Part shown: piece by piece, positions 54,746 through 64,000 of the stretch | How positions within the stretch are numbered: position 1 is the first letter of the stretch | How the letters are laid out: each line of letters starts with the position of its first letter | DNA from: Rhodanobacter sp. A1T4 | GTDB taxonomy: Bacteria; Pseudomonadota; Gammaproteobacteria; Xanthomonadales; Rhodanobacteraceae | Length of the DNA stretch: 64,000 nucleotides | Assembly (NCBI RefSeq): GCF_014207185.1 | Contig: NZ_JACHCP010000007.1 | Span: 186,001 to 250,000 of the forward strand | Reading direction: 5' to 3' | Notes under the pieces: model-generated | Database searches by the model: none | What the model was told of the DNA's origin: nothing | What the model saw: the letters and a program-made list of their open reading frames with translations, nothing else | Made by a program: the position numbers and the translations under genes

Positions 54746-55315
54746 TTACGCGACCGTCGTGCTCGGGTGCGCCTGCTGAAAACGTCGATGATGAATCAGC
54801 AGGCCGGTGAAATAGACGATGTAGTAGCCGATCAGCAGGCCGATCACCAACATGGTGAGCGGGCTGGAGGTATAGCCGGACGACCAGGCCTGCGCACTCG
54901 CGTCAGGGGCGCCCTGCGCCGCGGCGTGTGCCTGCTGCACCTGCGGCAGCACCACGATGAAGCGGTAGGCCAGCCGGCCGAGCAGCAGCACGGTGAGAAA
55001 CGCACCGATCCAAGGATTGGGCACATAGCAGTCGCCACGTACCGGGTCGACTTCGAAGCGGGTGAGGCGTACACCGAGGATGCCCAGTGCGGCGCCGAGA
55101 ATCATGCCGCCGAGCAGGCCTTCGGCGAGTTCGATCTTGTGCAGGCCGCTCAGCGCCAGCAGCGCGCCAAGTACCGCAAAGATCGCGATGCGCGCAATCA
55201 TCGTCTTGCGCTTGATTGGCTGACGTCCGAACGAGCGGCTGACGCGCCGCCATACCACCCACGCCAGCAGCGGCACCATGATGAAATATTGGGACAGATG
55301 GGGAGGCATCGTCAT
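54746..55315 (-). CDS. DUF1453 / CcdC-like membrane protein
   Basis: The 189-residue protein has about five hydrophobic segments (FIMVPLLAWVVWRRV, MIARIAIFAVLGALLALSGL, EGLLGGMILGAALGILGVRLTRFE, WIGAFLTVLLLGRLAYRFIVVLP, LTMLVIGLLIGYYIVYFTGLLI). The arrangement matches the DUF1453 (CcdC-like) family, of unknown function. A near-upstream ATG pair makes the start ambiguous by two codons. It lies alone between the RAYT element and the cupin gene. Confidence 0.72.
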   Translation of the reverse strand: MTMPPHLSQYFIMVPLLAWVVWRRVSRSFGRQPIKRKTMIARIAIFAVLGALLALSGLHKIELAEGLLGGMILGAALGILGVRLTRFEVDPVRGDCYVPNPWIGAFLTVLLLGRLAYRFIVVLPQVQQAHAAAQGAPDASAQAWSSGYTSSPLTMLVIGLLIGYYIVYFTGLLIHHRRFQQAHPSTTVA

Positions 55316-55436
55316 CGCAAGGTGGTGGATACAGGCACAGCTTAATCGAGCGGCGCGGCACTGGCGACTGACCGGACACAGTCATCGCATATGACTGCTG
55401 TCATCTCATCCGTTGTCACCTATCCAAGATGACGAA

Positions 55437-55811
55437 CTATACGCTGCCGAGCTGCTCTGCCAGCGAGCGCGTCTTGTCGGTGACAACAGTGCCGGTATGC
55501 AGGGTCGATTTACGCTCGATCAGCAGGATGTGGCACTCGTCCGCAGCCACGGGGTTATGCCGCACGCCTTTCGGCACGACGAACATCTCGCCTTCGTCGA
55601 GTTCAACGGCTTCGGCGTTTTCCAGCTCGATACGCAGGTGACCCTTGAGGACAAGAAACAGCTCGTCCTCGTCGTCATGACTATGCCAGCACAGCGTGCC
55701 CAGCACCTTGGCAACCTTGATGAAGGCATCGTCCACTTCGCCGACGATGCGCGGCGACCAGTAGTCGGTCAGCGACGCTGCGACGGCTTTCGGTGAACTG
55801 ACCTTGGTCAC
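55437..55811 (-). CDS. cupin-domain protein
   Basis: The 124-residue protein is a single cupin: the metal motif WHSHDDEDELFLVLKGHLRIEL and second motif GEMFVVPKGVRHNPVAADECHILLIE. Both histidine-containing boxes are intact, so it probably binds metal. Small cupins of this type are isomerases, dioxygenases or sensors. It starts nine bases after the gpmA stop on the same strand, so the two share a transcript. Confidence 0.88.
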   Translation of the reverse strand: MTKVSSPKAVAASLTDYWSPRIVGEVDDAFIKVAKVLGTLCWHSHDDEDELFLVLKGHLRIELENAEAVELDEGEMFVVPKGVRHNPVAADECHILLIERKSTLHTGTVVTDKTRSLAEQLGSV

Positions 55812-55820
55812 GGATGATCC

Positions 55821-56564
55821 TTATTTGGCTTTGCCCTGATTGGCCACGGCGGCCATCTTGGCCTCGATCTCGGCGGCATCGCCGAGGTAGTAATGGCGCA
55901 GCGGCTTGAGGTGTTCGTCGAACTCGTAGACCAGCGGAATACCGTTGGGGATATTCAACTCGACGATGGCCTCGTCGGAAATGTTGTCGAGGTACTTCAC
56001 CAGCGCGCGCAGCGAATTGCCGTGAGCCACCACCAGCACGCGCTGACCGGCGCGGATCGCCGGCGCCAGCGTTTCGTGCCAGTACGGCAACACGCGGGCA
56101 ACGGTGTCCTTGAGGCATTCGGTGTCGGGAATGTCTTTCGGATCGAGCGTGGCGTAACGCGGATCGTCAACGGATTCGTTGGCGCTGCGCTCCAGCGGCG
56201 GTGGCGGAATGTCGTAGCTGCGGCGCCAGATCTTGACCTGGTCTTCACCGTACTTGGCCGCCGTCTCCGCCTTGTTGAGGCCGGTGAGGCCGCCGTAGTG
56301 GCGTTCGTTGAGGCGCCAGTCGGTGAGTACCGGGATCCACATCTGCTCCAGCGCGTCCTGCACGCCCCACAGCGTGCGCACCGCACGCTTCAGCACCGAG
56401 GTGTGCGCCACGTCGAACGTATAGCCGGACGATTTCAGCAGCTCGCCAGCAGCGATCGCCTCGGCGTTGCCCTGCGGCGTGAGGTCGATGTCGGCCCAAC
56501 CGCTGAAGCGGTTGTCGAGGTTCCACTGCGATTGGCCGTGGCGGATCAGTACGAGCTTGTGCAT
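55821..56564 (-). CDS. gpmA: 2,3-bisphosphoglycerate-dependent phosphoglycerate mutase GpmA
   Basis: GpmA interconverts 3- and 2-phosphoglycerate in glycolysis. The 247-residue protein starts [32 protein letters not shown] with the catalytic histidine in RHGQ. It continues with [30 protein letters not shown] (second substrate contact) and the C-terminal [18 protein letters not shown] with the second histidine. The family length is about 250. ATG 56564 fits the known N-terminus; longer in-frame starts upstream are non-homologous. Confidence 0.97.
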   Translation of the reverse strand: MHKLVLIRHGQSQWNLDNRFSGWADIDLTPQGNAEAIAAGELLKSSGYTFDVAHTSVLKRAVRTLWGVQDALEQMWIPVLTDWRLNERHYGGLTGLNKAETAAKYGEDQVKIWRRSYDIPPPPLERSANESVDDPRYATLDPKDIPDTECLKDTVARVLPYWHETLAPAIRAGQRVLVVAHGNSLRALVKYLDNISDEAIVELNIPNGIPLVYEFDEHLKPLRHYYLGDAAEIEAKMAAVANQGKAK

Positions 56565-56707
56565 AAGGCGATCATCAACGTGGGACAAGGCCGGCATGGT
56601 GCGGCCACCGGCCGGCAGCGTCAAATACCGTCCCCTGCCACAGGTCATGGTAAACCCGCGGCGGCGCGGGTGCATCCTAGCTGCACCAACCACTCACGGA
56701 GACTGTC

Positions 56708-57388
56708 ATGCGTCGAATTCCGACGATTTTCATCACCGCCGCGCTCACGCTGGTGCTGCCTCTTGCTGCCTTGCCCTCGTCGGCATGGGCCAGCGACAAC
56801 GATGTCGACAAGGTCAACGGTTCGGTCAAGGTCGATGCCGGCCAGCAGGCGGGCAATGTCAGTTCGATCAACGGCTCGGTCCATGTCGGCGACGGCGCCA
56901 CAGTGCAGAAGGCCAGCACGGTCAACGGCTCGGTCGATCTGGGCGACAAGGCACAGGCCAACGAGCTTGAAACCGTCAATGGCGCAGTGACAATGGGCAC
57001 TAGCAGCCGTGTTGGCGGCGAAGTCACCGCCGTCAACGGCAGCCTGCGTCTTGCGCAGGGCGCCGAGGTTACCGGCAAGCTCAGCAACGTCAACGGTGCG
57101 ATCGCGCTGGACGCTGCGCACGTGGCCGGCGGCATCGGCACAGTCAACGGCGACATCACCATCGGCGCCAACTCGCACGTCGAAGGCGGCATCCTGGTCG
57201 AGAAGCCCAATGATGGCTGGTTCCACTGGGGCAGCAGCCGCGATCCGCTGATCGTGATCGGCCCGCACGCGGTGGTGCAGGGCACGCTGGATTTTCGTCG
57301 TGAGGTGGTGCTGAAGGTCAGCGACAGCGCGCAGATCGGGCCGGTGAAAGGCGCCACGGTGGTGAGGTTCAGCGGGGCGACGCCGTAA
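56708..57388 (+). CDS. secreted beta-helix repeat protein (bactofilin-like repeats)
   Basis: The 226-residue precursor has a signal peptide (residues 1-28, ending SAWA-S). The mature part consists of repeats of about 18 residues, each with an Asn-Gly pair: N37, N55, N73, N91, N110, N129 and N147 (VNGSV, INGSV, VNGAV and so on). Alternating hydrophobic positions point to a right-handed beta-helix like the polymer-forming bactofilin core, but exported. The last 70 residues (GWFHWGSSRDPLIVIGPHAVVQGTL) may be a cap. Function unknown. Divergent from gpmA. Confidence 0.78.
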   Translation: MRRIPTIFITAALTLVLPLAALPSSAWASDNDVDKVNGSVKVDAGQQAGNVSSINGSVHVGDGATVQKASTVNGSVDLGDKAQANELETVNGAVTMGTSSRVGGEVTAVNGSLRLAQGAEVTGKLSNVNGAIALDAAHVAGGIGTVNGDITIGANSHVEGGILVEKPNDGWFHWGSSRDPLIVIGPHAVVQGTLDFRREVVLKVSDSAQIGPVKGATVVRFSGATP

Positions 57389-57438
57389 AAGTCAGGGACA
57401 AGGCGCGGGGATTAGGGACGGCGGATAAAAGCATGTGA

Positions 57439-57467
57439 ACTGCGGTTCGCCGCAGTGCCTTCGTTTT
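57439..57467 (+). terminator. hairpin with TTCG loop and short T tract
   Basis: ACTGCGG (57439-57445) pairs with CCGCAGT (57450-57456) around a TTCG tetraloop, followed a few bases later by TTTT (57464-57467). It lies between the convergent ends of the beta-helix gene and hemF. A similar but weaker arrangement can be read on the opposite strand, so it may be bidirectional. Confidence 0.5.
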
Positions 57468-57513
57468 ACGCCCTCGCTATTTATCCCCTTTTGGGGACTC
57501 GCCCCTCATCCCC

Positions 57514-58563
<1,050 letters not shown>

Positions 58564-58652
58564 TCATGCCGCGAGGCCCACCATTCTCGCCAACCCGTCT
58601 CCAAACCCATGACGGGCTAGGCAATCCCCGAACCGACCATTAGGCTCTCGCG

Positions 58653-59858
58653 ATGTCCGATCCCATGACTCCTCTCGCGGTCACCGCGTATACCGCCACC
58701 TCGGCCATCGGACACGGCCTTGCCGCCCAGCTCGATGCGCTGCGTCACGCGCGCAGCGGCCTGCGTCCGAACGATTTCAGCAGTGCGCCGCTGCAGTGCT
58801 GGATCGGCCGCGTGGATGGCGTGGAAAACACACGGTTGCCAGCCGAGCATGCCGTATGGGAATGCCGCAACAACCGGCTGGCGTGGCTAGGCCTGAATCA
58901 GGACGGTTTCCTCGATCGCGTGCGCGAGGCGCGCGAGCGCTACGGCGCCAGGCGTATCGCACTGATGCTGGGCACCTCCACCGCCAGCATTGGTGAAACG
59001 GAAACGGCCTATCGCCGGCTCGATGCCGACGGCGGCTTCCCCGACGATATGCTGCGCCCGGCGATCCATGCGCCGCATTCGCTGGCGGCTTTCGTTACTG
59101 CCGTGCTGGCACTGGAAGGCCCGTGCCTGACCATTTCCACCGCCTGCTCGTCCAGCGCCAAGGTATTTGCCAGCGCCGAACGGATGATCCGTCTCGGACT
59201 GGTGGACGCAGCCGTCGTCGGTGGCGTGGATACCCTGTGCGACAGCGTGCTGTTCGGCTTCAACGCGCTGGAGCTGGTGTCGTCGCAGCCGTGTCGCCCG
59301 TTCGACGCCGCGCGCAACGGCATCTCGATCGGCGAAGCGGCCGGCTTCGCGCTGCTGGAGCGCGTCGATGCGGCGCCCGATGCGCCACGTCTGCTCGGCT
59401 ATGGCGAAGCGAGCGATGCTCACCACATGTCCACACCCCACCCCGAAGGCCTCGGCGCTGAGCTGGCGTTGCGCGACACGCTGGCGCGCGCGGGGCTGGA
59501 CGCATTGCAGGTCGATTACATCAACCTGCACGGCACCGCCAGCACGAAGAATGATGAGGTGGAAGCCGCGCTGGTCAGTCGCGCGTTTCACGCGCATACA
59601 CGCAGCAGTTCCACCAAGGGTTTCACCGGTCACACGCTGGGCGCGGCAGGCATCATCGAGGCCACTATCGCGCTGCAGGCCATCAAGCATGGCCTGATCC
59701 CCGGCAACCTCGGCGGCAGCATGCCCGATCCGGGCTGCGGCCCGCAGTTCGCCTGGAAAAACGAGCATCAACGCGTTGATGTAGCGCTCAGCAACTCGTT
59801 CGGCTTTGGCGGCAACAATGCATGCCTCGCTTTCGCCCGCGCTGGATTCTCCGCATGA
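58653..59858 (+). CDS. beta-ketoacyl-ACP synthase of an aryl-polyene (xanthomonadin-type) cluster
   Basis: The 401-residue protein is a FabF-fold ketosynthase with the triad C165 (TISTACSSSAKVFASAER), H293 (INLHGTASTKND) and H327 (STKGFTGHTLGAAG). Its immediate partner lacks this triad and resembles the chain-length-factor protein of aryl-polyene systems, so this is the catalytic elongating ketosynthase. ATG 58653 and ATG 58665 are both possible starts. The next genes overlap by four bases each, forming one transcript with a GT2 gene. Confidence 0.88.
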   Translation: MSDPMTPLAVTAYTATSAIGHGLAAQLDALRHARSGLRPNDFSSAPLQCWIGRVDGVENTRLPAEHAVWECRNNRLAWLGLNQDGFLDRVREARERYGARRIALMLGTSTASIGETETAYRRLDADGGFPDDMLRPAIHAPHSLAAFVTAVLALEGPCLTISTACSSSAKVFASAERMIRLGLVDAAVVGGVDTLCDSVLFGFNALELVSSQPCRPFDAARNGISIGEAAGFALLERVDAAPDAPRLLGYGEASDAHHMSTPHPEGLGAELALRDTLARAGLDALQVDYINLHGTASTKNDEVEAALVSRAFHAHTRSSSTKGFTGHTLGAAGIIEATIALQAIKHGLIPGNLGGSMPDPGCGPQFAWKNEHQRVDVALSNSFGFGGNNACLAFARAGFSA

Positions 59859-60691
59859 GCCCGCTGCGCATCCATATTGAAGGCATCGGCCTGTGGTCGA
59901 AGCATCTTGGCAACTACGCTGCGCTGCAGTCGCTGCTGGTCGGCGACACGCTCGAACCACCGCTGTCGAAGCCCGCTGCCACCACGCTGCCGCCGAACGA
60001 ACGCCGGCGCGCGCCGGAAAGTGTGCTGCTGGCGGTCGAGGTGGCCGGCCAAGCGGTGGCGATGAGTGGTCGCGCACCGGCGTCACTGGCCTGCGTGTTT
60101 TCCTCGTCGCACGGCGATCAGGCGATCACCGATTACATGTGCGCCACGCTGGCAAGCGCGCCGACCGAGCTGTCACCGATCCGTTTCCACAACTCGGTGC
60201 ACAACGCGCCGGCTGGCTACTGGACCATCGCTACCGGCTGCCATGAACCGTCAACCGCGGTGTGCGCGCATCGCATGAGTTTCGGTGCCGGCCTGCTGGA
60301 AGCGATAAGCCAGGCGCTGGCTGACCAATGCCCGGTGTTGCTCGTGTGCAGCGATATCGCCGGCGCGTATCCACTGGTGGAAGAAACCGGCTGCACGCAG
60401 TCGTTCGGCTGCGCGCTGGTTTTGGCACCCGCGGTCAGCGGGACGACGCTGGCCTCGCTGGACATCACGCTTGCGCCAAGCGGTTCGGTCGAAACTTTGC
60501 CCGAGCCGCTGGCCGGCTGGCGCGATGCCAATGCTTCGGCAGACGCGCTGCTGCTGCTGGCCCTGCTGGCGCGTGGTCATGGTCGTTGCCAGGTCGATGC
60601 CGCCGCTACGCTGGGACTGCATATTGAGCTGCAGCAGGTCGCCATGCCGGGCCTCGACGTGCATCACCGCAACGTGGAGCATGTCGCTTGA
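59855..60691 (+). CDS. beta-ketoacyl synthase chain-length-factor-like protein
   Basis: The 278-residue protein has the compact KS-like pattern RIHIEGIGLWSKHLGNYAALQSLL, ACVFSSSHGDQAITDYMCATLAS, and PIRFHNSVHNAPAGYWTIATGCHEPSTAVCAHRMSFGAGLLEAI. It lacks the full Cys-His-His triad of active ketosynthases. It matches the ketoacyl-synthase-2 domain of aryl-polyene and xanthomonadin clusters, thought to pair with the active ketosynthase. ATG 59855 overlaps the preceding stop (ATGA). Its own stop overlaps the TTG start of the GT2 gene. Confidence 0.85.
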   Translation: MSPLRIHIEGIGLWSKHLGNYAALQSLLVGDTLEPPLSKPAATTLPPNERRRAPESVLLAVEVAGQAVAMSGRAPASLACVFSSSHGDQAITDYMCATLASAPTELSPIRFHNSVHNAPAGYWTIATGCHEPSTAVCAHRMSFGAGLLEAISQALADQCPVLLVCSDIAGAYPLVEETGCTQSFGCALVLAPAVSGTTLASLDITLAPSGSVETLPEPLAGWRDANASADALLLLALLARGHGRCQVDAAATLGLHIELQQVAMPGLDVHHRNVEHVA

Positions 60692-61446
60692 CCGCCAACG
60701 CCACGCGCTGGTGCGTGCTGATCCCGTGCCTCAACGAGGAAGAGGCGATCCAATCGGTAATCGAATCCGTACTGGCGCTGGGTGCGGCCGTGATCGTGAT
60801 CGACGACGGCTCGGATGACCGCACGCCCGAGATCGTCGCCAGCCTGCCGGTGACCCTGCTGCGCCATGCGCAGCGATGCGGCAAAGGCGAAGCGCTGCGC
60901 CACGGCTTTCGCGAGGCGCTGCGGCAGGGTTTCGACGCGGTGCTGACAATGGACGGCGACGGCCAGCACGTAGCCGAAGACATTCCACGCATCGTCGCAG
61001 CCGCCGCTGGTTATCCGGAGCACATCGTGATCGGCGCGCGCCTGCTCGATCGTGCGCAGCAACCCAAATCTCGCCGCCGTGCCAATGCAGTGGCTGACTG
61101 GGGCATTTCCTGGGCCTGCGCGCAACCGGTGGCCGACACGCAAAGTGGCCAGCGCTGGTATCCGCGTACAGCAATGGAGTTGGTGAATCTGTCGGCCGAA
61201 CATTTCGTGTTCGAGGCGGCCATTTTGATTGCCGCCTCGCGCGAGAAAAAACTCGGCGTCGTCGCGGTACCCATCGCTTCCCGTTACCACGACACATTCC
61301 GACGCAGCCACTTCAGTCCGGTGCGCGATGTCACCCGCATCACCACCTACACCATCGGCTGCGTGTTCCATTACGGCAACATGATTGCCAGCTACCGCCG
61401 TTCGCGCGCGCGACCCCTGATTGTCCAGGACACCAACGCAAGCTGA
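60688..61446 (+). CDS. glycosyltransferase family 2 protein of the pigment cluster
   Basis: The 252-residue protein is GT2-like: WCVLIPCLNEEEAIQSVIESVLALGAAVIVIDDGSDDRTPEI with the DDGS motif, then AVLTMDGDGQHVAEDIPRI (DxD-type) and an acceptor region. Such enzymes in aryl-polyene clusters are proposed to attach a sugar or phospholipid-type head group. It lacks obvious membrane helices at the C-terminus. TTG 60688 is the likely start because it overlaps the preceding stop. It is followed by about 147 bases before the halogenase-like gene. Confidence 0.86.
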   Translation: MTANATRWCVLIPCLNEEEAIQSVIESVLALGAAVIVIDDGSDDRTPEIVASLPVTLLRHAQRCGKGEALRHGFREALRQGFDAVLTMDGDGQHVAEDIPRIVAAAAGYPEHIVIGARLLDRAQQPKSRRRANAVADWGISWACAQPVADTQSGQRWYPRTAMELVNLSAEHFVFEAAILIAASREKKLGVVAVPIASRYHDTFRRSHFSPVRDVTRITTYTIGCVFHYGNMIASYRRSRARPLIVQDTNAS

Positions 61447-61593
61447 CGTTGCGGGATCACCGTCCGTTTCACCCCATGCTGTGCAGCGGAATGATGCATG
61501 GCACGATGCCTTCGCACTGACCGCCTCGTCACTCGCTACGTGCGAGTATCGAGGGATACACAATCAAGGCTTGGTTGGCGGCACGGAGTCTGC

Positions 61594-63189
61594 ATGATAA
61601 ACACGACGCATGATGCAGTGATTCTCGGTGGCGGCCTCGCCGGACTATGCCTGGCGCTGCAGCTGCGCAGCGAGTTTCCCGATATGGATATCGTGGTACT
61701 TGAGCGCCACGCGCATCCGCTGCCACTGGCCGCGCACAAAGTCGGCGAATCGACGGTGGAAATCGCCGCGCACTATCTGGCCGAGACACTCGGCCTGCGC
61801 GAGCACCTGGAAACCGAGCACATCCGCAAATTCGGCTTCCGTTTCTTTTTCTCCGATGGCCGCAGCGATCTGGAGAACGTGACCGAGCTGGGCGTGCGCA
61901 GGGTGTTGCCCACGTCGAGCTACCAGATCGATCGCGGCATCTTCGAGAATTTTCTCGGCGACGAAGCGCGCCGGCGCGGCATCGATTTTCGCGACGATGT
62001 CACCGTGCAGGGTTTTGATATGAGCAGCCACGGCGATGCACACAGCGTGCGTTATACCGATGCTGGTGCCGAGCAGTACGCGCTCACCACACGCTGGCTA
62101 CTGGATGCTTCCGGTCGTGCCGGACTGATCCGCCGCAAGCTCGACCTCACCCGCGATAACGGCCACCACGCCAACGCCGTGTGGTTTCGCATCGACGACC
62201 GGCTGGCGATCGATGGCTGGTGCAGTGATGGCGACTGGCAGAGCCGCTGCACGCCGGCAGAACGCTGGCGCTCAACCAACCATCTGTGCGGCCCGGGCTA
62301 CTGGACGTGGCTGATTCCGCTGGCATCGGGTGCGCATTCGGTCGGCATCGTCACCGATGCGGCGATGCATCCGATCGACACGATGAACACCTTCGCCCGC
62401 GCACAGGATTGGCTCGGCACCCATCAACCAGCCATCGCACGTGAAGTCGGCAAGCGCCACGACAAGCTGCTCGACTTCGCTTTTTTCCGTCACTACTCCT
62501 ACGGCTGCGCGCGCATGTTCAGCGCGGACCGCTGGGCGCTGACCGGCGAGGCAGGGCCGTTTCTCGATCCGTTCTATTCGCCGGGCACCGACTTCATCGC
62601 GATCGCCAATACGTATATCTGCCGACTGGTGGCGCTGGACCGCGCCGGCCAGCCGCTGGCCCCGTATGCACGACTGTACGAGCGGCTGTTCTTCTCGTTT
62701 TACGAAAGCACACTCACCCTCTATCGCCATCAATACCCGCTATTCGGCAATGCCGAAGTGCTGCCGATCAAGGTGATCTGGGACTACGCTTATTACTGGG
62801 GTGTGCTGTGTCAGCTGGTGTTCCAACAGCGCCTCGGCGATGCCGCGCTGTTTGCGGACATGGCGCGTGAACTGGAAACGGCACAGGCACTCAACGAGCG
62901 CATGCAGCAGTTCTTCGGACGCTGGCATGTGCTGTCGCAGGGCCGCAATCCGCGCGGCATGCTCGATCAGGGCATGCTGCCATGGTTTGCCGAGATGAAT
63001 GCCACGTTGCACGATCAGCTGAGTGATGCAGCCTTGCGCACGCGTCTGCGTGAAAACGTCGACCTGCTCGATGGCCTGGCCGCCAGCATCGTCGAGCGCG
63101 CCGTGGCCGACGGCGGCGATTCGCTGCGTGGCGATATGCGTGACCTGGCTCGTGCGCGCCTGCGGCCGACGCTGTTTGCAGCGGCGTGA
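61594..63189 (+). CDS. flavin-dependent halogenase-like FAD protein of the pigment cluster
   Basis: The 531-residue protein starts with the FAD motif VILGGGLAGLCLALQL and has K49 in HKVGESTVEIAAHY. It also has the W237-T-W239-L-I-P motif (YWTWLIP) and the FLDPFYSPGTDF loop; these match the KxGES, WxWxIP and FxxPxFSxG motifs of flavin-dependent halogenases. Xanthomonadins are brominated aryl polyenes, so this is a good candidate for halogenating the aryl head. ATG 61594 starts the homology; the frame upstream is not conserved in look. A closely related non-halogenating monooxygenase cannot be excluded. Confidence 0.82.
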   Translation: MINTTHDAVILGGGLAGLCLALQLRSEFPDMDIVVLERHAHPLPLAAHKVGESTVEIAAHYLAETLGLREHLETEHIRKFGFRFFFSDGRSDLENVTELGVRRVLPTSSYQIDRGIFENFLGDEARRRGIDFRDDVTVQGFDMSSHGDAHSVRYTDAGAEQYALTTRWLLDASGRAGLIRRKLDLTRDNGHHANAVWFRIDDRLAIDGWCSDGDWQSRCTPAERWRSTNHLCGPGYWTWLIPLASGAHSVGIVTDAAMHPIDTMNTFARAQDWLGTHQPAIAREVGKRHDKLLDFAFFRHYSYGCARMFSADRWALTGEAGPFLDPFYSPGTDFIAIANTYICRLVALDRAGQPLAPYARLYERLFFSFYESTLTLYRHQYPLFGNAEVLPIKVIWDYAYYWGVLCQLVFQQRLGDAALFADMARELETAQALNERMQQFFGRWHVLSQGRNPRGMLDQGMLPWFAEMNATLHDQLSDAALRTRLRENVDLLDGLAASIVERAVADGGDSLRGDMRDLARARLRPTLFAAA

Positions 63190-63207
63190 ACAACTATCCG
63201 TCGGAAC

Positions 63208-63945
63208 TCAGGCCATGCCGCCGTTGACGCCGATCACCTGGCCGTTGATGTAGCCCGCCGCATCGCTGCACAGGAACGCCACCAGCGCGGCGACGTCCTC
63301 CGGCTTGCCGGCGCGCTGCGCGGGCACCATTTCGCGGATGCGCTCAGGCGGGAAGTCCTCGCCGATCATGCGGCCTTCGATGATGCCGGGCGCCACCACG
63401 TTGGCGGTGATGCCGCGCGAGGCCATCTCGCGAGCCAGCGATTTGGTGGCGCCGTGCAGGGCCGCCTTGGCCGCCGCGTAATTGGTCTGCCCGCGATTGC
63501 CGACCTGCGCCGCCACCGAGCTCACCGACACGATGCGACCGAAGCGCGCACGCGCCATCGGCAGCAGTAGCGGCTGGGTGACATGGAAAAACCCGTGCAG
63601 CGACACGTCGATCACCCGATGCCACTGCTCGTCGGACATGCCGGCCATCGGCGCGTCGTCGTGGATCCCGGCGTTGTTGATCACGGCGTGGATGGTGCCC
63701 TCGGCCAGCAGCGCATCCAATGCGGCGCGGGTCACGCCGGCATCGGTCACATCAAAGGCATCGGACTCCGCACTGCCGCCGGCTTCGATAATTTCCGCCG
63801 TCACCTCTTGCGCACGCTGCAGGCTCTGATGGCCGTGCACGATCACGTGATAGCCACCGGCAGCCAGCGCGTGGCAGATCGCGCTACCGAGCTCGCCGCT
63901 GCCACCGGTGACCAAGGCGCGACGCAAGGCAGGAGTTGTGGTCAT
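63208..63945 (-). CDS. 3-oxoacyl-ACP reductase (FabG-like SDR) of the pigment cluster
   Basis: The 245-residue short-chain dehydrogenase has the nucleotide loop ALVTGGSGELGSAICHALA, the NNAG motif (INNAGIHDDAP), the catalytic Ser (VSVSSVAAQVG) and Tyr-Lys (TNYAAAKAALHG). It ends in GYINGQVIGVNGGMA. These features mark FabG-type reductases that reduce the keto group during polyene chain growth. It is on the minus strand, convergent with the halogenase-like gene, and its ATG overlaps the stop of an upstream minus-strand gene that is cut by the window end. Confidence 0.9.
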   Translation of the reverse strand: MTTTPALRRALVTGGSGELGSAICHALAAGGYHVIVHGHQSLQRAQEVTAEIIEAGGSAESDAFDVTDAGVTRAALDALLAEGTIHAVINNAGIHDDAPMAGMSDEQWHRVIDVSLHGFFHVTQPLLLPMARARFGRIVSVSSVAAQVGNRGQTNYAAAKAALHGATKSLAREMASRGITANVVAPGIIEGRMIGEDFPPERIREMVPAQRAGKPEDVAALVAFLCSDAAGYINGQVIGVNGGMA

Positions 63946-64000
63946 GGCATGCGCTCTCGGGATTCGGGATGAATGACGGCCGCGCGACCGCTGGCCAGCA
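63942..64000 (-). CDS. C-terminal tail of a gene upstream of fabG, partial
   Basis: Reading the minus strand from base 64000, an open frame (LASGRAAVIHPESRERMP) runs to a TGA at 63944-63942 that overlaps the fabG ATG. The overlap suggests the upstream gene of the same pigment cluster, perhaps a dehydratase or thioesterase-type partner, but the 18 residues do not allow a call. Confidence 0.45.
   Translation of the reverse strand, partial: LASGRAAVIHPESRERMP

Overview
The window looks like chromosomal DNA of a high-GC gammaproteobacterium of the order Xanthomonadales, most likely the Rhodanobacteraceae (Rhodanobacter/Dyella/Frateuria type). The reasons are the comF-bioB arrangement, a flavin-halogenase-containing aryl-polyene (xanthomonadin-type) pigment cluster, REP elements that begin with GTAG next to their RAYT transposase, and the general gene repertoire. 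This placement is inferred from gene content; no ribosomal RNA or other marker is present. I see no tRNA, rRNA, CRISPR array, prophage or classical insertion sequence.

Layout. 1-8372: branched-chain amino acid genes in one direction (leuD end, leuB, ilvD, ilvC, a VOC-family gene, ilvG, ilvM-type small subunit, ilvA), mostly joined by 4-bp stop/start overlaps. 8475-9793: a small ORF and ubiA. 9842-15569: a candidate PhoB box, a FecI-type sigma factor, FecR, a TonB-dependent receptor with an STN domain, and a secreted histidine acid phosphatase (phytase type), together readable as a phosphate-controlled organophosphate or phytate acquisition locus. 15594-21227: comF divergent from bioB-bioF-trhO-bioH-bioC. 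21653-24376: two convergent surface-glycan glycosyltransferase genes in a locally AT-rich patch. 24788-26907: an OmpR-type two-component system. 27354-31422: a Fur-box-like site ahead of an OprB porin, a secreted beta-propeller and a Tat-exported DyP/EfeB peroxidase. 31492-39822: tag, an alpha/beta hydrolase, zapE, a REP pair, a citrate-type MFS transporter, a small secreted protein, an AraC regulator divergent from xapX and an oxidoreductase, and an ECF sigma/membrane-protein trio. 39886-53230: secreted hydrolases, a panE-flavoprotein pair, an M50-like membrane protein, a LysR/MFS divergent pair, an SGNH hydrolase, a methyltransferase and an M20 amidohydrolase. 53247-54730: a DJ-1/PfpI protein whose stop codon lies in a REP element, followed by a REP-flanked RAYT transposase. 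54746-58416: a DUF1453-like protein, a cupin, gpmA, a secreted beta-helix repeat protein and hemF. 58653-64000: the edge of an aryl-polyene pigment cluster (ketosynthase, chain-length-factor-like protein, GT2, halogenase-like flavoprotein, FabG and the tail of one more gene), cut by the window end.

How the genes work together: the first block makes Ile/Val/Leu; the bio block makes the pimeloyl precursor (BioC/BioH) and carries out the KAPA (BioF) and final sulfur-insertion (BioB) steps of biotin synthesis; the FecIR/receptor/phosphatase block probably senses and imports a substrate and releases phosphate outside the cytoplasm; the last block builds a membrane-bound, possibly halogenated, polyene pigment. 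The best candidates for new biology are the Pho-box/FecIR/receptor/phytase locus, the porin-propeller-DyP locus with its Fur-like box, the REP/RAYT system and the halogenase-like pigment protein.
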